From Candidatus Saccharimonadota bacterium (GTDB lineage: Bacteria; Patescibacteriota; Saccharimonadia; Saccharimonadales; UBA4665), in assembly GCA_028286245.1 (NCBI GenBank), contig JAQBRY010000004.1, positions 307,195-371,194 of the forward strand: 64,000 nt of DNA, read 5' to 3'. Shown here piece by piece: positions 26,544-36,986 of this stretch. The notes beneath the pieces are model-generated. The model had not been told where the DNA came from, ran no database searches, and saw only the letters and a program-made list of their open reading frames with translations. The position numbers and the translations under genes were made by a program. Within the stretch, counting starts at the first letter, position 1. Each line of letters starts with the position of its first letter.

Positions 26544-26885
26544 TTAAGGCCGATGCTGATCAAGCTCCGTCACAAGGCGAAGACTGGGACGCGTTACTTC
26601 GGTCGGTACCGCACGGTGCGGAATACTGACGCTTGAAATATCTTCTCCATGAGGCGTCACCGTAACGACTGCAGTCTCGGGAACTCTGGTGACATACAAC
26701 TTTTCCGGCTCAGCAGGGTGAACGTAGACAAGCTGGAACCTGCTATGTAATGCAGCATTCGCAAGATGCTCGTAAAGTTCAATCGCGCGGCCAACAATTT
26801 CGCTTGGCGGTACGTCCTGAGCTAACGAAAGTGCCTCGACCTTCGCTTGTATGTAACTAGTGACCTCAATGTCGTGTCCTGCCAA
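26544..26885 (-). CDS. Small protein with ribbon-helix-helix-like N-terminus
   Basis: 113 residues from a TTG at 26885 preceded by GGAG at a suitable distance. The first 45 residues (IEVTSYIQAKVEALS, then SEIVGRAIELYEHLA) look like a ribbon-helix-helix DNA-binding fold, as in antitoxins and small regulators. The rest is beta-like (FQLVYVHP, LYVTRVPETAVVTVTP). No toxin partner is obvious. Part of the accessory patch. Confidence 0.5.
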   Translation of the reverse strand: MAGHDIEVTSYIQAKVEALSLAQDVPPSEIVGRAIELYEHLANAALHSRFQLVYVHPAEPEKLYVTRVPETAVVTVTPHGEDISSVSIPHRAVPTEVTRPSLRLVTELDQHRP

Positions 26886-26942
26886 TGTATTCGCTCCGTT
26901 TATTGCTTATTTATATCACTATTTTAATTTTTAGCAAATATC

Positions 26943-27233
26943 AGACATTTCTCTCTGGCCTTGACCGTCTTGCATTGGTGGAGCTAACAGGACTTCCCTC
27001 AAAACAGTCGGCGCTGGTCAGACGCCTAGCGCGAGTGCTGTCGTCCGTCCTGGCCCGCACCGAGCCAGTCCGAGCAGCTACTGCGGGCCGCCAGGTGCAG
27101 CGGTGGATCACTGACGCGCAAGCCGCTCATACCCAAGCAGGTCTATGAGGCCGTGCGGCTGTACGCAGCTGGCTGGTCGCTCGTGCAACTGGCTGAGCGG
27201 TGTGGCACTTCAGAAGCCATGGGACGGCGATAG
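26943..27233 (+). pseudogene. Decayed helix-turn-helix (recombinase-like) fragment
   Basis: Two pieces in different frames. The first (ending near 27110) contains ARVLSSVLARTEPVRAA and GRQVQRWITD. The second, ending at the TAG at 27231-27233, reads RKPLIPKQVYEAVRLYAAG then WSLVQLAERCGTSEAMGRR, a typical helix-turn-helix of the resolvase or transposase C-terminal type. No start or intact frame joins them, and the local GC is clearly higher than in neighbouring genes. This looks like the remnant of an integrated or mobile-element gene. Confidence 0.42.
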
Positions 27234-27571
27234 TTATACGTTCTGTGCAGCGATCTTATCACGAAGCGCTACTGCCTGCTCTTGTAGTGCGCGTGGAGTA
27301 CTGAATTCAGCTATAAGACCTAGATCAGCGACTGCTAGATCTTCGATTACACGAACCGCAGAGACGCGCCTTCGTTGCGCAAAATTAATTGCCGAGGCTG
27401 CTGGTCCGCAACTTTCGCCACGAACGCTATTCTTCCGAGAACCTGGAGCGCGCCCGAATCTGTGGGCGAGACTTTCTCTGCGGCTTCGCTGCAGGCAAAA
27501 ACTAGGACATCCAGCTCATGCTGTCCTTCAACTTCCAAACGTGGGCCAGATGGCAATCTGTCGAATTTCAT
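27234..27571 (-). pseudogene. Frameshifted small gene of unknown function
   Basis: A strong ribosome-binding site (AGGAG, 6 bases before ATG at 27571) starts a frame that reads MKFDRLPSGPRLEVEGQHEL and stops at 27347. A second frame continues with protein-like sequence (NFAQRRRVSAVRVIEDLAVA, then DLGLIAEFSTPRALQEQAVA) to a TAA at 27234-27236. One frameshift between about 27350 and 27440 would join them into a protein of roughly 110 residues. It may be a real mutation, programmed frameshifting or a sequencing error. Confidence 0.45.
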
Positions 27572-27613
27572 ACAATCTCCTATTTAGTTATGGTTCCATT
27601 CTATGCCATCTAG

Positions 27614-28192
27614 TCAATCGGCTCGACGTGCGGCTCGTTGTCGCGCCGCGTGTTTTGCTTTGCCACCTTCTGACCAACGCTGATAGGCAGCTGGCTGCGT
27701 GATACCAGCTGCATGTGCGAGATCTGCGTAAGTGGCACCCTGTCGTCGAGCCTCGGCGCCCAACGCGGCGATTGCCTCTTCGAGTTCCTTACGCCGCTCT
27801 ACAGCTTCATGAATTTCAAGTAAAATCGCGGGTAGGTCTCGATGCTCCGCGACCTCTTCTGCAGTGCCTTGGGGATATAAATTTTCCGTAGAGGATGAGA
27901 CATTAATGAGGTCATCGCTTGCGTAGAGCTGCATGCCGTCTTTTAGGAAAAATATGGATGCTTCAGCCGAACGACCGATAGGCGTATAGCGTACGCCGCC
28001 ACGCTTGGCAAGGCGTTTAAGGATGGCTTCCTGACCCTTGGTCATCAAAGGCGTGGGCCGAGCATCCTGCTCACCTGGGTGGACTGCTGCGACGTCCTCG
28101 CCGGCAACGACGCTGCCGGTTGCGAGTTCTACCGGAAGATCATTGGTTGCAGACTGCAACGCAGGATCAATCTCGTGGTATCTCTCAGTCAT
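27614..28192 (-). CDS. Hypothetical protein with C-terminal helix-turn-helix
   Basis: 192 residues from ATG 28192, which overlaps the stop of the upstream 83-residue gene. The C-terminus (ATYADLAHAAGITQPAAYQR followed by WSEGGKAKHAARQRA) is a clear helix-turn-helix with a basic tail; a preceding helix (about 125-160) could dimerise. The middle (GVRYTPIGRSAEASIFFLKD) is beta-like. It probably acts as a DNA-binding regulator together with the coupled small protein. Confidence 0.6.
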   Translation of the reverse strand: MTERYHEIDPALQSATNDLPVELATGSVVAGEDVAAVHPGEQDARPTPLMTKGQEAILKRLAKRGGVRYTPIGRSAEASIFFLKDGMQLYASDDLINVSSSTENLYPQGTAEEVAEHRDLPAILLEIHEAVERRKELEEAIAALGAEARRQGATYADLAHAAGITQPAAYQRWSEGGKAKHAARQRAARRAD

Positions 28193-28436
28193 CTTGTGGT
28201 AATTCAGCATCTGTTTGGACCCATGAATCTATGAGCCGTTCTAATGCGCCCTCTTGTTCCACAAGCAATCTCATGGATGCACGCAACTCGGTTGAATTCC
28301 TTAGGCGCTGTGCATACTCTTTGGTATCGAAAGCGGTGTGCTGAGACTCAAGTTCAGGTTCGTCCGACGGAAACACGAATGCTCCCATTGCTCGATAGGA
28401 TGGGTCTTGATCCTGTGTTTGGGAGTAGCGCCTCAT
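28185..28436 (-). CDS. Small hypothetical protein coupled to HTH gene
   Basis: 83 residues, acidic and helical (KEYAQRLRNSTELRASMRLL, then VEQEGALERLIDSW). Its stop overlaps the start of the HTH-protein gene by 8 bases, so the two form a two-gene unit similar in shape to a toxin-antitoxin or regulator-partner pair. No family recognised. TACAAT 8 bases before the ATG suggests leaderless transcription. Confidence 0.5.
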   Translation of the reverse strand: MRRYSQTQDQDPSYRAMGAFVFPSDEPELESQHTAFDTKEYAQRLRNSTELRASMRLLVEQEGALERLIDSWVQTDAELPQDD

Positions 28437-28506
28437 TGGTAATTATTGTAGTCGCTTGATATTCATTTTACTATACATTCTTTGGTATAACTTACTGTAA
28501 GGATAG

Positions 28507-28557
28507 AGGGATTGCTCCACTTCGTTTCGCTCCGCCGGGCGCTCAGGCTGAGCGGCG
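28507..28557. repeat. Structured GC-rich repeat, copy A
   Basis: The 31 bases from 28507 match 29281-29311 at 26 positions. After them is a small hairpin, CGCTCA-GGC-TGAGCG. Copy A lies just after the end of the prepilin-like gene, on the far side from copy B. Confidence 0.5.
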
Positions 28558-28591
28558 TAGTGCCTAGGAAGTCTTGGAAGCGCTAGAGCTA

Positions 28592-29155
28592 TTAATATGC
28601 CTGGAGGTTGTCGAATTGTTTAGCGAAGTCGGCTTTGAGGCCATCAAACTTCGTTTTGGCGGTGCCATCAAAACAACCGTATGACTCAAAATAGAAGTAG
28701 TAGGTATCACCGATCTTTTTAGTTGCCGCTGGTGTGTATTGGCCACTCCCAGGGTTACCACTCGTATTGATCATGATACCTCCAAGGCTTGCCTTCGTGC
28801 CATCCGAGTCTGCAGCACATGTGTAGTCGGCATCTAATTCGGGAGCCAGGACGTTGACGCTCATGTTTTTAGTGTCAAATGAGCTTTCTACGGCCGCTCC
28901 CGCTTTAAGCCCGGAGAGCTCAGAAGTTAATGGTAGGCGGACGCCGAACTCGGCAATCGTAAAGTATTTTGTCGAGCTGCTGTTTTCGTTTGATGGAGTC
29001 GAATCGGTGGTGGCCGCCGTCTTGGTCGACTGGGCATCATCCTTGTTACTATTCCAGACGTAGTAGCCGCCGAAGCCGATGACGGCCAGAATTAAGATGA
29101 TAATTAAGGCTTCGACTGCACCGAAACCCTTTTGAGAGTGTATAGATTGTTTCAT
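28592..29155 (-). CDS. Type IV prepilin-like protein
   Basis: 187 residues. The N-terminus has a prepilin signature: KQSIHSQKG then FGAVEALIIILILAVIG, i.e. cleavage after Gly10 and Glu at +5, followed by a hydrophobic helix (11-33) and a globular domain with two Cys (YTCAADSD and SYGCFDG) that could form a disulphide. Such proteins are assembled into pili or pseudopili after processing by a prepilin peptidase; none is encoded in this window. A 19-base palindrome at 29166-29184 precedes it. Confidence 0.8.
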   Translation of the reverse strand: MKQSIHSQKGFGAVEALIIILILAVIGFGGYYVWNSNKDDAQSTKTAATTDSTPSNENSSSTKYFTIAEFGVRLPLTSELSGLKAGAAVESSFDTKNMSVNVLAPELDADYTCAADSDGTKASLGGIMINTSGNPGSGQYTPAATKKIGDTYYFYFESYGCFDGTAKTKFDGLKADFAKQFDNLQAY

Positions 29156-29165
29156 ATTCGAATTG

Positions 29166-29184
29166 TAACATAAGCGTTATGTTA
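29166..29184. promoter_or_regulatory. Palindrome upstream of the prepilin gene
   Basis: TAACATAAGCGTTATGTTA has perfect 8-base arms around GCG. It begins 11 bases before the prepilin-like start codon. It could be an operator for a dimeric regulator; its arms resemble the ATAAGCATAA motif found before other genes here. Confidence 0.4.
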
Positions 29185-29266
29185 TTAAACCTTTACGAGC
29201 CTCCTGGAGCTCGCCAGCCGCAATAACAGGGTGACGCCGGTGGCGCTGTCAAATCAGCGACTACCC

Positions 29267-29285
29267 TTTGGTGGAGATACAGGGA
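29267..29285. repeat. Duplicate of the tRNA-Ala 3' end (att-like direct repeat)
   Basis: TTTGGTGGAGATACAGGGA is identical to 29446-29464, the 3' end of the tRNA-Ala gene (minus strand) including CCA, the acceptor strand and part of the T-stem. A 19-bp direct repeat of a tRNA 3' end is the usual core of a tRNA-targeted integration site. Only about 160 bases lie between the two copies. Confidence 0.55.
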
Positions 29286-29400
29286 TCGCTCCGCTTTGCT
29301 GCGCTCCGCCGCAAAAGCCTTCTCGGAGTACACTCCTGTGAGAGCTTTTGCTCTGCCAAACCCGGCGGCTGCGCCGCTCAGGGTTTGAGGCGCCACTTGG
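29281..29400. repeat. Structured GC-rich repeat, copy B
   Basis: GC-rich region with several hairpins: GCAAAAGC at 29311-29318 pairs with GCTTTTGC downstream, and GCGGC-TGC-GCCGC follows. It starts directly in the duplicated tRNA-end sequence. The open frame across it (29193-29414) has an unnatural composition and is not called as a gene. Confidence 0.5.
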
Positions 29401-29412
29401 GAATACTCCACC

Positions 29413-29448
29413 AAATAAAACAGCCCACTTTCGTGGGCCGCTTTATTT
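29413..29448 (-). terminator. Terminator after tRNA-Ala
   Basis: Inverted repeat GCCCAC-TTTC-GTGGGC at 29423-29438, extended by AAATAAA / TTTATTT, placed directly after the tRNA 3' end on the minus strand. The AT-rich outer part provides the U-tract. Confidence 0.8.
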
Positions 29449-29524
29449 GGTGGAGATACAGGGACTCAAACCCTGGACCTCTGCCCTGCCAGGGCAGCGC
29501 TCTAATCAACTGAGCTATATCCCC
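29448..29524 (-). tRNA. tRNA-Ala (anticodon GGC), CCA encoded
   Basis: Cloverleaf read on the minus strand: acceptor GGGGATA pairs with TATCTCC, including the G3-U70 pair that is the alanine identity element. Anticodon stem CTGCC/GGCAG carries the loop CTGGCAG with anticodon GGC; T-arm is CAGGG-TTTGAGT-CCCTG; discriminator A; CCA is encoded at 29448-29450. Confidence 0.95.
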
Positions 29525-29572
29525 ATGAAGTCGAAGGTTATCATACCAAACGGGGGTGGCGGTGTAAAGCTA

Positions 29573-30502
29573 CTAAAAAATACGTTTCTTGCGGGCAAAC
29601 AGCACAATCGAAACAATGAGTACCACGTTTATGCCGGCAATAAAGGGGAAAGCTAGCGCATTGTGCTGGAATGGCAGCTGCACGTTCATGCCGTACATGC
29701 CAAAGAACACGTTCGGTAAGGCCACTAAAATGGTTGCCAGCGTCAGGATGGTAATTGTCTGGTTTAGATTGTTGCTGCTAATGGCCGAATAGGCATCACG
29801 GATGTTGCTAACCGAACGCAGGTTTGAGCGAATAGCCTCGATAGATTGCTCGTTGTTAAGCAGCAAGTCCTCTACCAGGTCCTGGTCCTCTTCGAATAGT
29901 GGCAGCTGCCTATTAACGAGCAGGCGGCGCAGGGCGGCGTTGGTGGGCTGCAGCGACGCTAAGAACTCGTTTAGATCGTCTTCGATAGTCACAAAGTCAA
30001 TTAGGTCCTTATTGGTAATTCCTTGGCCGCGCAGCCGGGAGCGGATGGCCTTGATCTGGCGGCTAATTTTGTTAATAAAGGAGTCGTACTGGTCACTAAT
30101 GTGCGACAAAATCAACAAAACCAGCTTAGCCCGCTGGGTGGTAGCAAAGCCTTCACGCGACTTAGACAGGAAGTCGAGTGCCGGCAAGTGAACCTGCGAT
30201 ACGGTAATCACATACTCTCCACCAAAAATAATTAAAAGTGGGGCAGTTTCCATGTCGCCGCCAGCGGTGCGATAGGCAAAACGGACAAATATATAGGTCT
30301 GTTCGCCTTCGCGCTCCAGCCGAGGCATTTCGTCTTCGTCGGCGGCGTCTTCGAGGTGGCCGGGTTCGAGCTTAAAGCGCTTAGTAAGCTGCTCAATCTC
30401 GTCTGGCGTCGGTGCCTCAACGTACACCCACGTACCACGCTGAAAGTCATCTAATTGTTGCAGCTCGGTGCTGCGAATACTCTGGTATAAATATTTAATC
30501 AT
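29573..30502 (-). CDS. corA: CorA-type magnesium/divalent cation transporter
   Basis: 309 residues. The cytoplasmic N-terminal domain (about 1-245, with the long helix of CorA) is followed by two transmembrane helices, and the selectivity motif YGMN is at 270-273 in FFGMYGMNVQLPF, as required for CorA. The basic tail ARKKRIF ends the second helix. It moves Mg2+ and possibly Co2+ or Ni2+ across the membrane; nickel entry would matter for the SodN in this window, but that link is inference. Confidence 0.93.
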   Translation of the reverse strand: MIKYLYQSIRSTELQQLDDFQRGTWVYVEAPTPDEIEQLTKRFKLEPGHLEDAADEDEMPRLEREGEQTYIFVRFAYRTAGGDMETAPLLIIFGGEYVITVSQVHLPALDFLSKSREGFATTQRAKLVLLILSHISDQYDSFINKISRQIKAIRSRLRGQGITNKDLIDFVTIEDDLNEFLASLQPTNAALRRLLVNRQLPLFEEDQDLVEDLLLNNEQSIEAIRSNLRSVSNIRDAYSAISSNNLNQTITILTLATILVALPNVFFGMYGMNVQLPFQHNALAFPFIAGINVVLIVSIVLFARKKRIF

Positions 30503-30553
30503 TGTTTTGTAGCCTTAGCTTCTGTGGTCATTATACATGTCGGTCAAATAAAT

Positions 30554-30576
30554 AAGACCGAAGTTGTTTCGGTCTT
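30554..30576 (-). terminator. Hairpin terminator
   Basis: AAGACCGAA-GTTGT-TTCGGTCTT, a perfect 9-base stem, followed on the minus strand by ATTTATTTG. It ends transcription from the Rossmann-protein gene before corA. Confidence 0.75.
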
Positions 30577-30681
30577 ACTCTATCGTGCGCGCCCACCCGG
30601 CGGCGAATGCTGTTTATTTTGTGTATGTTTATTTTGCAAGCGCCGCTTTGTGCGCACGAGCTATTCCTATCATACCGCTTT

Positions 30682-30711
30682 CGCTTGCCGTGTCAAGCTT
30701 AGCGGCAAGCG
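30682..30711. repeat. Inverted repeat at the end of a gene
   Basis: CGCTTGCCG and CGGCAAGCG, 9-base perfect arms with a 12-base loop, 0 bases from the stop codon at 30712. There is no T-tract, so it may stabilise the RNA 3' end rather than end transcription. Confidence 0.5.
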
Positions 30712-31353
30712 CTACTCAGGGCTAAAGGGAAAGTGACCGGTACGTGCAAAAGCTGCCAAATCTTTAGCAATTTCTAAACGCCGCTCAGTAATATCGCCTT
30801 CCGCGTGATACACCGCTACAGACACGCCATCGCGTTTCATTGCATCGGGTGCTATATGTAGCGTTGCGCTCTCCACAATGGAGGCTGATACTGCAGTCCC
30901 AAGTGTGTCCGTATCGTAATCAACTGGACTGACCACCGATACAAAATTACCGGCTTTCTTCGCGCCGCCTTTTGTATCTTGAGATTGGGACAGCGGGCCG
31001 CTGAGCGCGTTATAGGTCTCTAGTACACTCAGCCCAAAAAGCGTATCGCGTCGCAGAGGGCTGCGGTCACGAGCATAACCAAACACGTTATTCGCTGCTG
31101 CCGAAGTACCATTAAAAACAACACCGGTTAGTTTAGGAAATCGACCTACTACACGTCTTAAACTAGCAATATACTTATCGGTATTAGAGATATCAGCGGG
31201 AACAAAACGTATTCCTAATGCTGCCGCATAGGCTGGCTCCCTACTATCTATAATCACGACATTACTGGTTACAGGCCGCGCAAGGATAGTACAAAGCTCA
31301 CGGCCATAGGCTCGGTCTGGCCGCACTATTACAAAATTTTTCTCTCCTGGCAT
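30712..31353 (-). CDS. Rossmann-type protein, possibly degenerate short-chain dehydrogenase
   Basis: 213 residues from ATG 31353; the longer open frame overlaps the upstream gene and contains the promoter. Alternating beta/alpha pattern with FVIVRPDRAYGRELCTIL, VVIIDSREP, FVPADISNTDKYIASLRRVV and TGVVFNGTSAAANNVF resembles short-chain dehydrogenases, but the glycine-rich NAD loop and Tyr-x3-Lys are not clear. TATAAT lies 6 bases before the ATG. Function unknown. Confidence 0.55.
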   Translation of the reverse strand: MPGEKNFVIVRPDRAYGRELCTILARPVTSNVVIIDSREPAYAAALGIRFVPADISNTDKYIASLRRVVGRFPKLTGVVFNGTSAAANNVFGYARDRSPLRRDTLFGLSVLETYNALSGPLSQSQDTKGGAKKAGNFVSVVSPVDYDTDTLGTAVSASIVESATLHIAPDAMKRDGVSVAVYHAEGDITERRLEIAKDLAAFARTGHFPFSPE

Positions 31354-31360
31354 TATCCTA

Positions 31361-34077
<2,717 letters not shown>

Positions 34078-34143
34078 CTACGCTTGAAACTCCAATTCTT
34101 AACTTTCTAGCATCACGCTTATGCTAGGAGTACACTGGTCATA

Positions 34144-34158
34144 ATGAGCAAAAACTAA
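34144..34158 (+). other. Four-codon mini-ORF before the kinase gene
   Basis: ATG AGC AAA AAC TAA; its stop overlaps the kinase start as TAATG. A TACACT -10-like box (34131-34136) lies 7 bases before its ATG. Such an arrangement can couple translation of the kinase to a leader. The evidence is layout only. Confidence 0.3.
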
Positions 34159-36977
34159 TGAGCGCGCCAGCTCACCCAAACCCTAGCAAGTCTAACCGTT
34201 TTACTAGTGTTGTACTGTTTTTAACCTTACTTATGGGCATTGGCACCATAGCGTACTTTGTTAGGCAGTCGATCAATCAGCAATCAGTAGACGTGCTCAA
34301 GTTTACCTGGCGCCCCGGAGCCATATTTATTATTGCATCGGCCAGCCTGCTGCTGGGTATTTTGGTGCCGCTTAACAGGCCAAAGTATCGGAGCCACATT
34401 ACCCTGTGGCTATCACTGTATGTCGTGAGCGGCTTTAGCGCCTCCCTTACTTTCCTGCTGGGAGCTATTAGCAGCAGCCCGCAGATGGCAACCTACTGGA
34501 GTGCTTACGGTAGCGGCAGCAGCATTTTTATTGGGCTAACCTTTCTTTTGTTTGTTTTAGCCTACGTCAATCAAGAAGAGTGGTTATTTAACCCGGTATA
34601 CCTCATTTTGTGGACCATGCCTGCCATCTACGTGTTTCGCAATCTTCACATAAGCGTTGACCCGAGCAAACCCTTTAATTATATGGCTGCGTCTAACTTT
34701 GAGCAGGCAGCCAAAGGTAACCATGTGTGGGTATTATTTTTTGTCTGGATTTACTTTTCTATCCTGGTTTCGTTGGCACTACTACTGCGCCATTTTGCCA
34801 CCCTCAAGCATGGCACGGCTAAGTACAAACAAGTACGGCTATTACTGACCGGCATGGGCATGCCGGTAATTTTCTCAGTTGCGGGCTTTTTACCTGTCCT
34901 TAAGCACTATTCGGCAATTACAAACTGTATTAGTCTGTCTATGGAAGTAATACTACTCGGCTACGCCATTCTTAAGTACGGGCTTTTTAGCGTTAATCCA
35001 GCCACCCTGTCGGACACCATACTTGGGACTATGAACGAAGCAGTGGTAACCGTAAATCCTCAACTAGACATTCAGCGCATTAATACGGCGACGGCTGGCA
35101 TCCTTGGCGTGAGCCAACCAGAACTTGAGGAACAGAACTTGCGCCAAGTATTTGGTGACGAAATGACCGATACCATCGTTAAAAAACTGCAAACAGCAGG
35201 TATGACCGACGCGCTGGAACTTACCATTACGTCCGGTGATGCGCTAGTTCCAATTAGCCTGCTGACGTCTACCATATTCAATACCGATCAGTCTGTAGCT
35301 GGCTATATTCTGGTTTTTCGTGACATTTCCAAGGAGCATGCCGTTAAGGCCGAGATTGAGCGGCAAGTTATTGAGCGCACCGAGCAGGTTCACGAGGAGC
35401 AAACCAAGCTCAAAGCATCCATAGAAAGCCTAAACCTGGGGCTGGCTATGATTGATAAAGATAATAAGGTGGTGCTTAGCAACCAGGCAGTCGGCAAGCT
35501 TCTGGGCACCAGCACGAGCGACTGGACGCTGCCGGCGCTGGCCGGCCAATTGGGTGACGACTTTGACCTTGAGACGGCATGTTTAACTGTTCGACAGACC
35601 AATCAGAGTCAGTACATCGAAAAGGTTACGGCCGGTAGTTCTATATTTCGTATATTCTTAGCTCCGGTTGACTACCGTAAGGATGCTGCCGGGATTGTCA
35701 TTTTGATAGAAGACATCACCGAAAAGGAAATGATGAACCGCAGTCGTGATGAATTCTTTTCGATTGCCTCCCACGAACTACGCACACCGCTAACGACCAT
35801 CCGCGGCAATACGGGCATGATAATGGATTTTTACGCCGAGGCATTAAAGGATGAAGAACTTAAAGGCATGATTAACGACGTACACGAGTCGAGTATCCGC
35901 TTAATTGGTATCGTCAACGACTTCCTGGACGTCTCGCGCCTGGAGCAAAACAAAGTATCGTTTGTGTACGAAGAAATACCGCTCGGTGATATTGTGCAGA
36001 CAGTGGCCGGCGAACTCGCACCGGTCCTCGAAGCCAAACATCTTACGCTACAATCGGACAGCGCTGCGCTCAACGCCCTGCCAAAACTGTGGGCGGATAA
36101 AAACCGACTTAAGCAAATTATCTTTAATCTGATTGATAACGGTGCCAAGTTTACCGAAGAAGGTAGCGTTAGCGTTCGGGCAGAGGCGGCTAATAACACC
36201 ATTAAAATATTTATTACCGACACGGGCCGGGGGATTTCTAAAGACAACCAAAAGTTGCTGTTCCGTAAGTTCCAGCAGGCCAGCGACAGCCTGCTCACGC
36301 GTGATACAACCAAGGGCACAGGGCTCGGTTTGTACGTTTCAAAGATGATGGTAGGCCTTATGGGCGGCAGCCTGCAGCTTGAGTCTTCGGAGGAGGGCAA
36401 GGGCACCACCTTTTGCTTGACCATCCTAGCTGCTTCGGCGGAGAATAAATTAAAAGTTAATGACACCCTTCGCTTAACTGATGCCACCACTGGCCTATCT
36501 GTTGAAAATAACCTGCAAACAGCTGATGCGCCAACCACTACCCTGCCACTCGAGCAGGCCGAAGCCACACCCAACCCAGACGCAGCAATCAAACTACTCA
36601 TCGTCGAAGACGACCCCTATGTGATTCGACTCTACCAGCGACTGTTTAGCCACAGCAAATTGGACGTTAAAGTGGCTTCTGACGGCGCACAGTGCCTAGA
36701 GCTCGTCAAGTCGTATAATCCCGACCTCGTCCTCCTAGACGTAATGATGCCCGTACTGAACGGATTAGAGACCCTCGATGCCCTTAAGGCAAACGCCACA
36801 ACCAAAGACATCCCAGTGATTATGCTTTCAAACTTTGATGACCAGCAAGCGGTAACCTCAGCCCTAGCCAAGGGCGCCTCGGACTACTTAATTAAGAGTG
36901 ACTTTACGGCCGAGCAGGTGCTTGAGCTAATACACAAAACGCTGGGTAAACCCTTTGCCGGCACGCCGACTGCATAG
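34158..36977 (+). CDS. Seven-TM hybrid sensor histidine kinase with receiver domain
   Basis: 939 residues. N-terminal membrane part with about seven helices (about 15-270), two PAS-like regions (about 285-390 and 415-515) joined by a coiled coil (about 390-415), HisKA with the phosphorylated His539 in SHELRTPLT, HATPase (NRLKQIIFNLIDNGAKFT, DTGRGIS, GTGLGLYVSK), a Pro/Thr-rich linker, and a C-terminal receiver domain with Asp861 in LLDVMMP and Lys in YLIKSDF. Signals would pass from the membrane part through PAS to the receiver, then to another protein. Clearly paralogous to the kinase at 46295. Confidence 0.93.
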   Translation: MSAPAHPNPSKSNRFTSVVLFLTLLMGIGTIAYFVRQSINQQSVDVLKFTWRPGAIFIIASASLLLGILVPLNRPKYRSHITLWLSLYVVSGFSASLTFLLGAISSSPQMATYWSAYGSGSSIFIGLTFLLFVLAYVNQEEWLFNPVYLILWTMPAIYVFRNLHISVDPSKPFNYMAASNFEQAAKGNHVWVLFFVWIYFSILVSLALLLRHFATLKHGTAKYKQVRLLLTGMGMPVIFSVAGFLPVLKHYSAITNCISLSMEVILLGYAILKYGLFSVNPATLSDTILGTMNEAVVTVNPQLDIQRINTATAGILGVSQPELEEQNLRQVFGDEMTDTIVKKLQTAGMTDALELTITSGDALVPISLLTSTIFNTDQSVAGYILVFRDISKEHAVKAEIERQVIERTEQVHEEQTKLKASIESLNLGLAMIDKDNKVVLSNQAVGKLLGTSTSDWTLPALAGQLGDDFDLETACLTVRQTNQSQYIEKVTAGSSIFRIFLAPVDYRKDAAGIVILIEDITEKEMMNRSRDEFFSIASHELRTPLTTIRGNTGMIMDFYAEALKDEELKGMINDVHESSIRLIGIVNDFLDVSRLEQNKVSFVYEEIPLGDIVQTVAGELAPVLEAKHLTLQSDSAALNALPKLWADKNRLKQIIFNLIDNGAKFTEEGSVSVRAEAANNTIKIFITDTGRGISKDNQKLLFRKFQQASDSLLTRDTTKGTGLGLYVSKMMVGLMGGSLQLESSEEGKGTTFCLTILAASAENKLKVNDTLRLTDATTGLSVENNLQTADAPTTTLPLEQAEATPNPDAAIKLLIVEDDPYVIRLYQRLFSHSKLDVKVASDGAQCLELVKSYNPDLVLLDVMMPVLNGLETLDALKANATTKDIPVIMLSNFDDQQAVTSALAKGASDYLIKSDFTAEQVLELIHKTLGKPFAGTPTA

Positions 36978-36986
36978 ACCGTCTTA

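Noticed and set aside
27145..27702. Plus-strand open frame of 185 codons
   Set aside because: It runs antisense to a frameshifted gene with a strong ribosome-binding site and to an HTH gene; the protein is Arg/Ser/Cys-rich without pattern.
29193..29414. Open frame across the repeat region
   Set aside because: Its frame runs through hairpins and the duplicated tRNA end, and its composition is that of chance translation of GC-rich repeats.
35831..36601. Minus-strand frame of 256 codons
   Set aside because: Antisense to the HisKA/HATPase part of the kinase; Ser/Leu-rich shadow.
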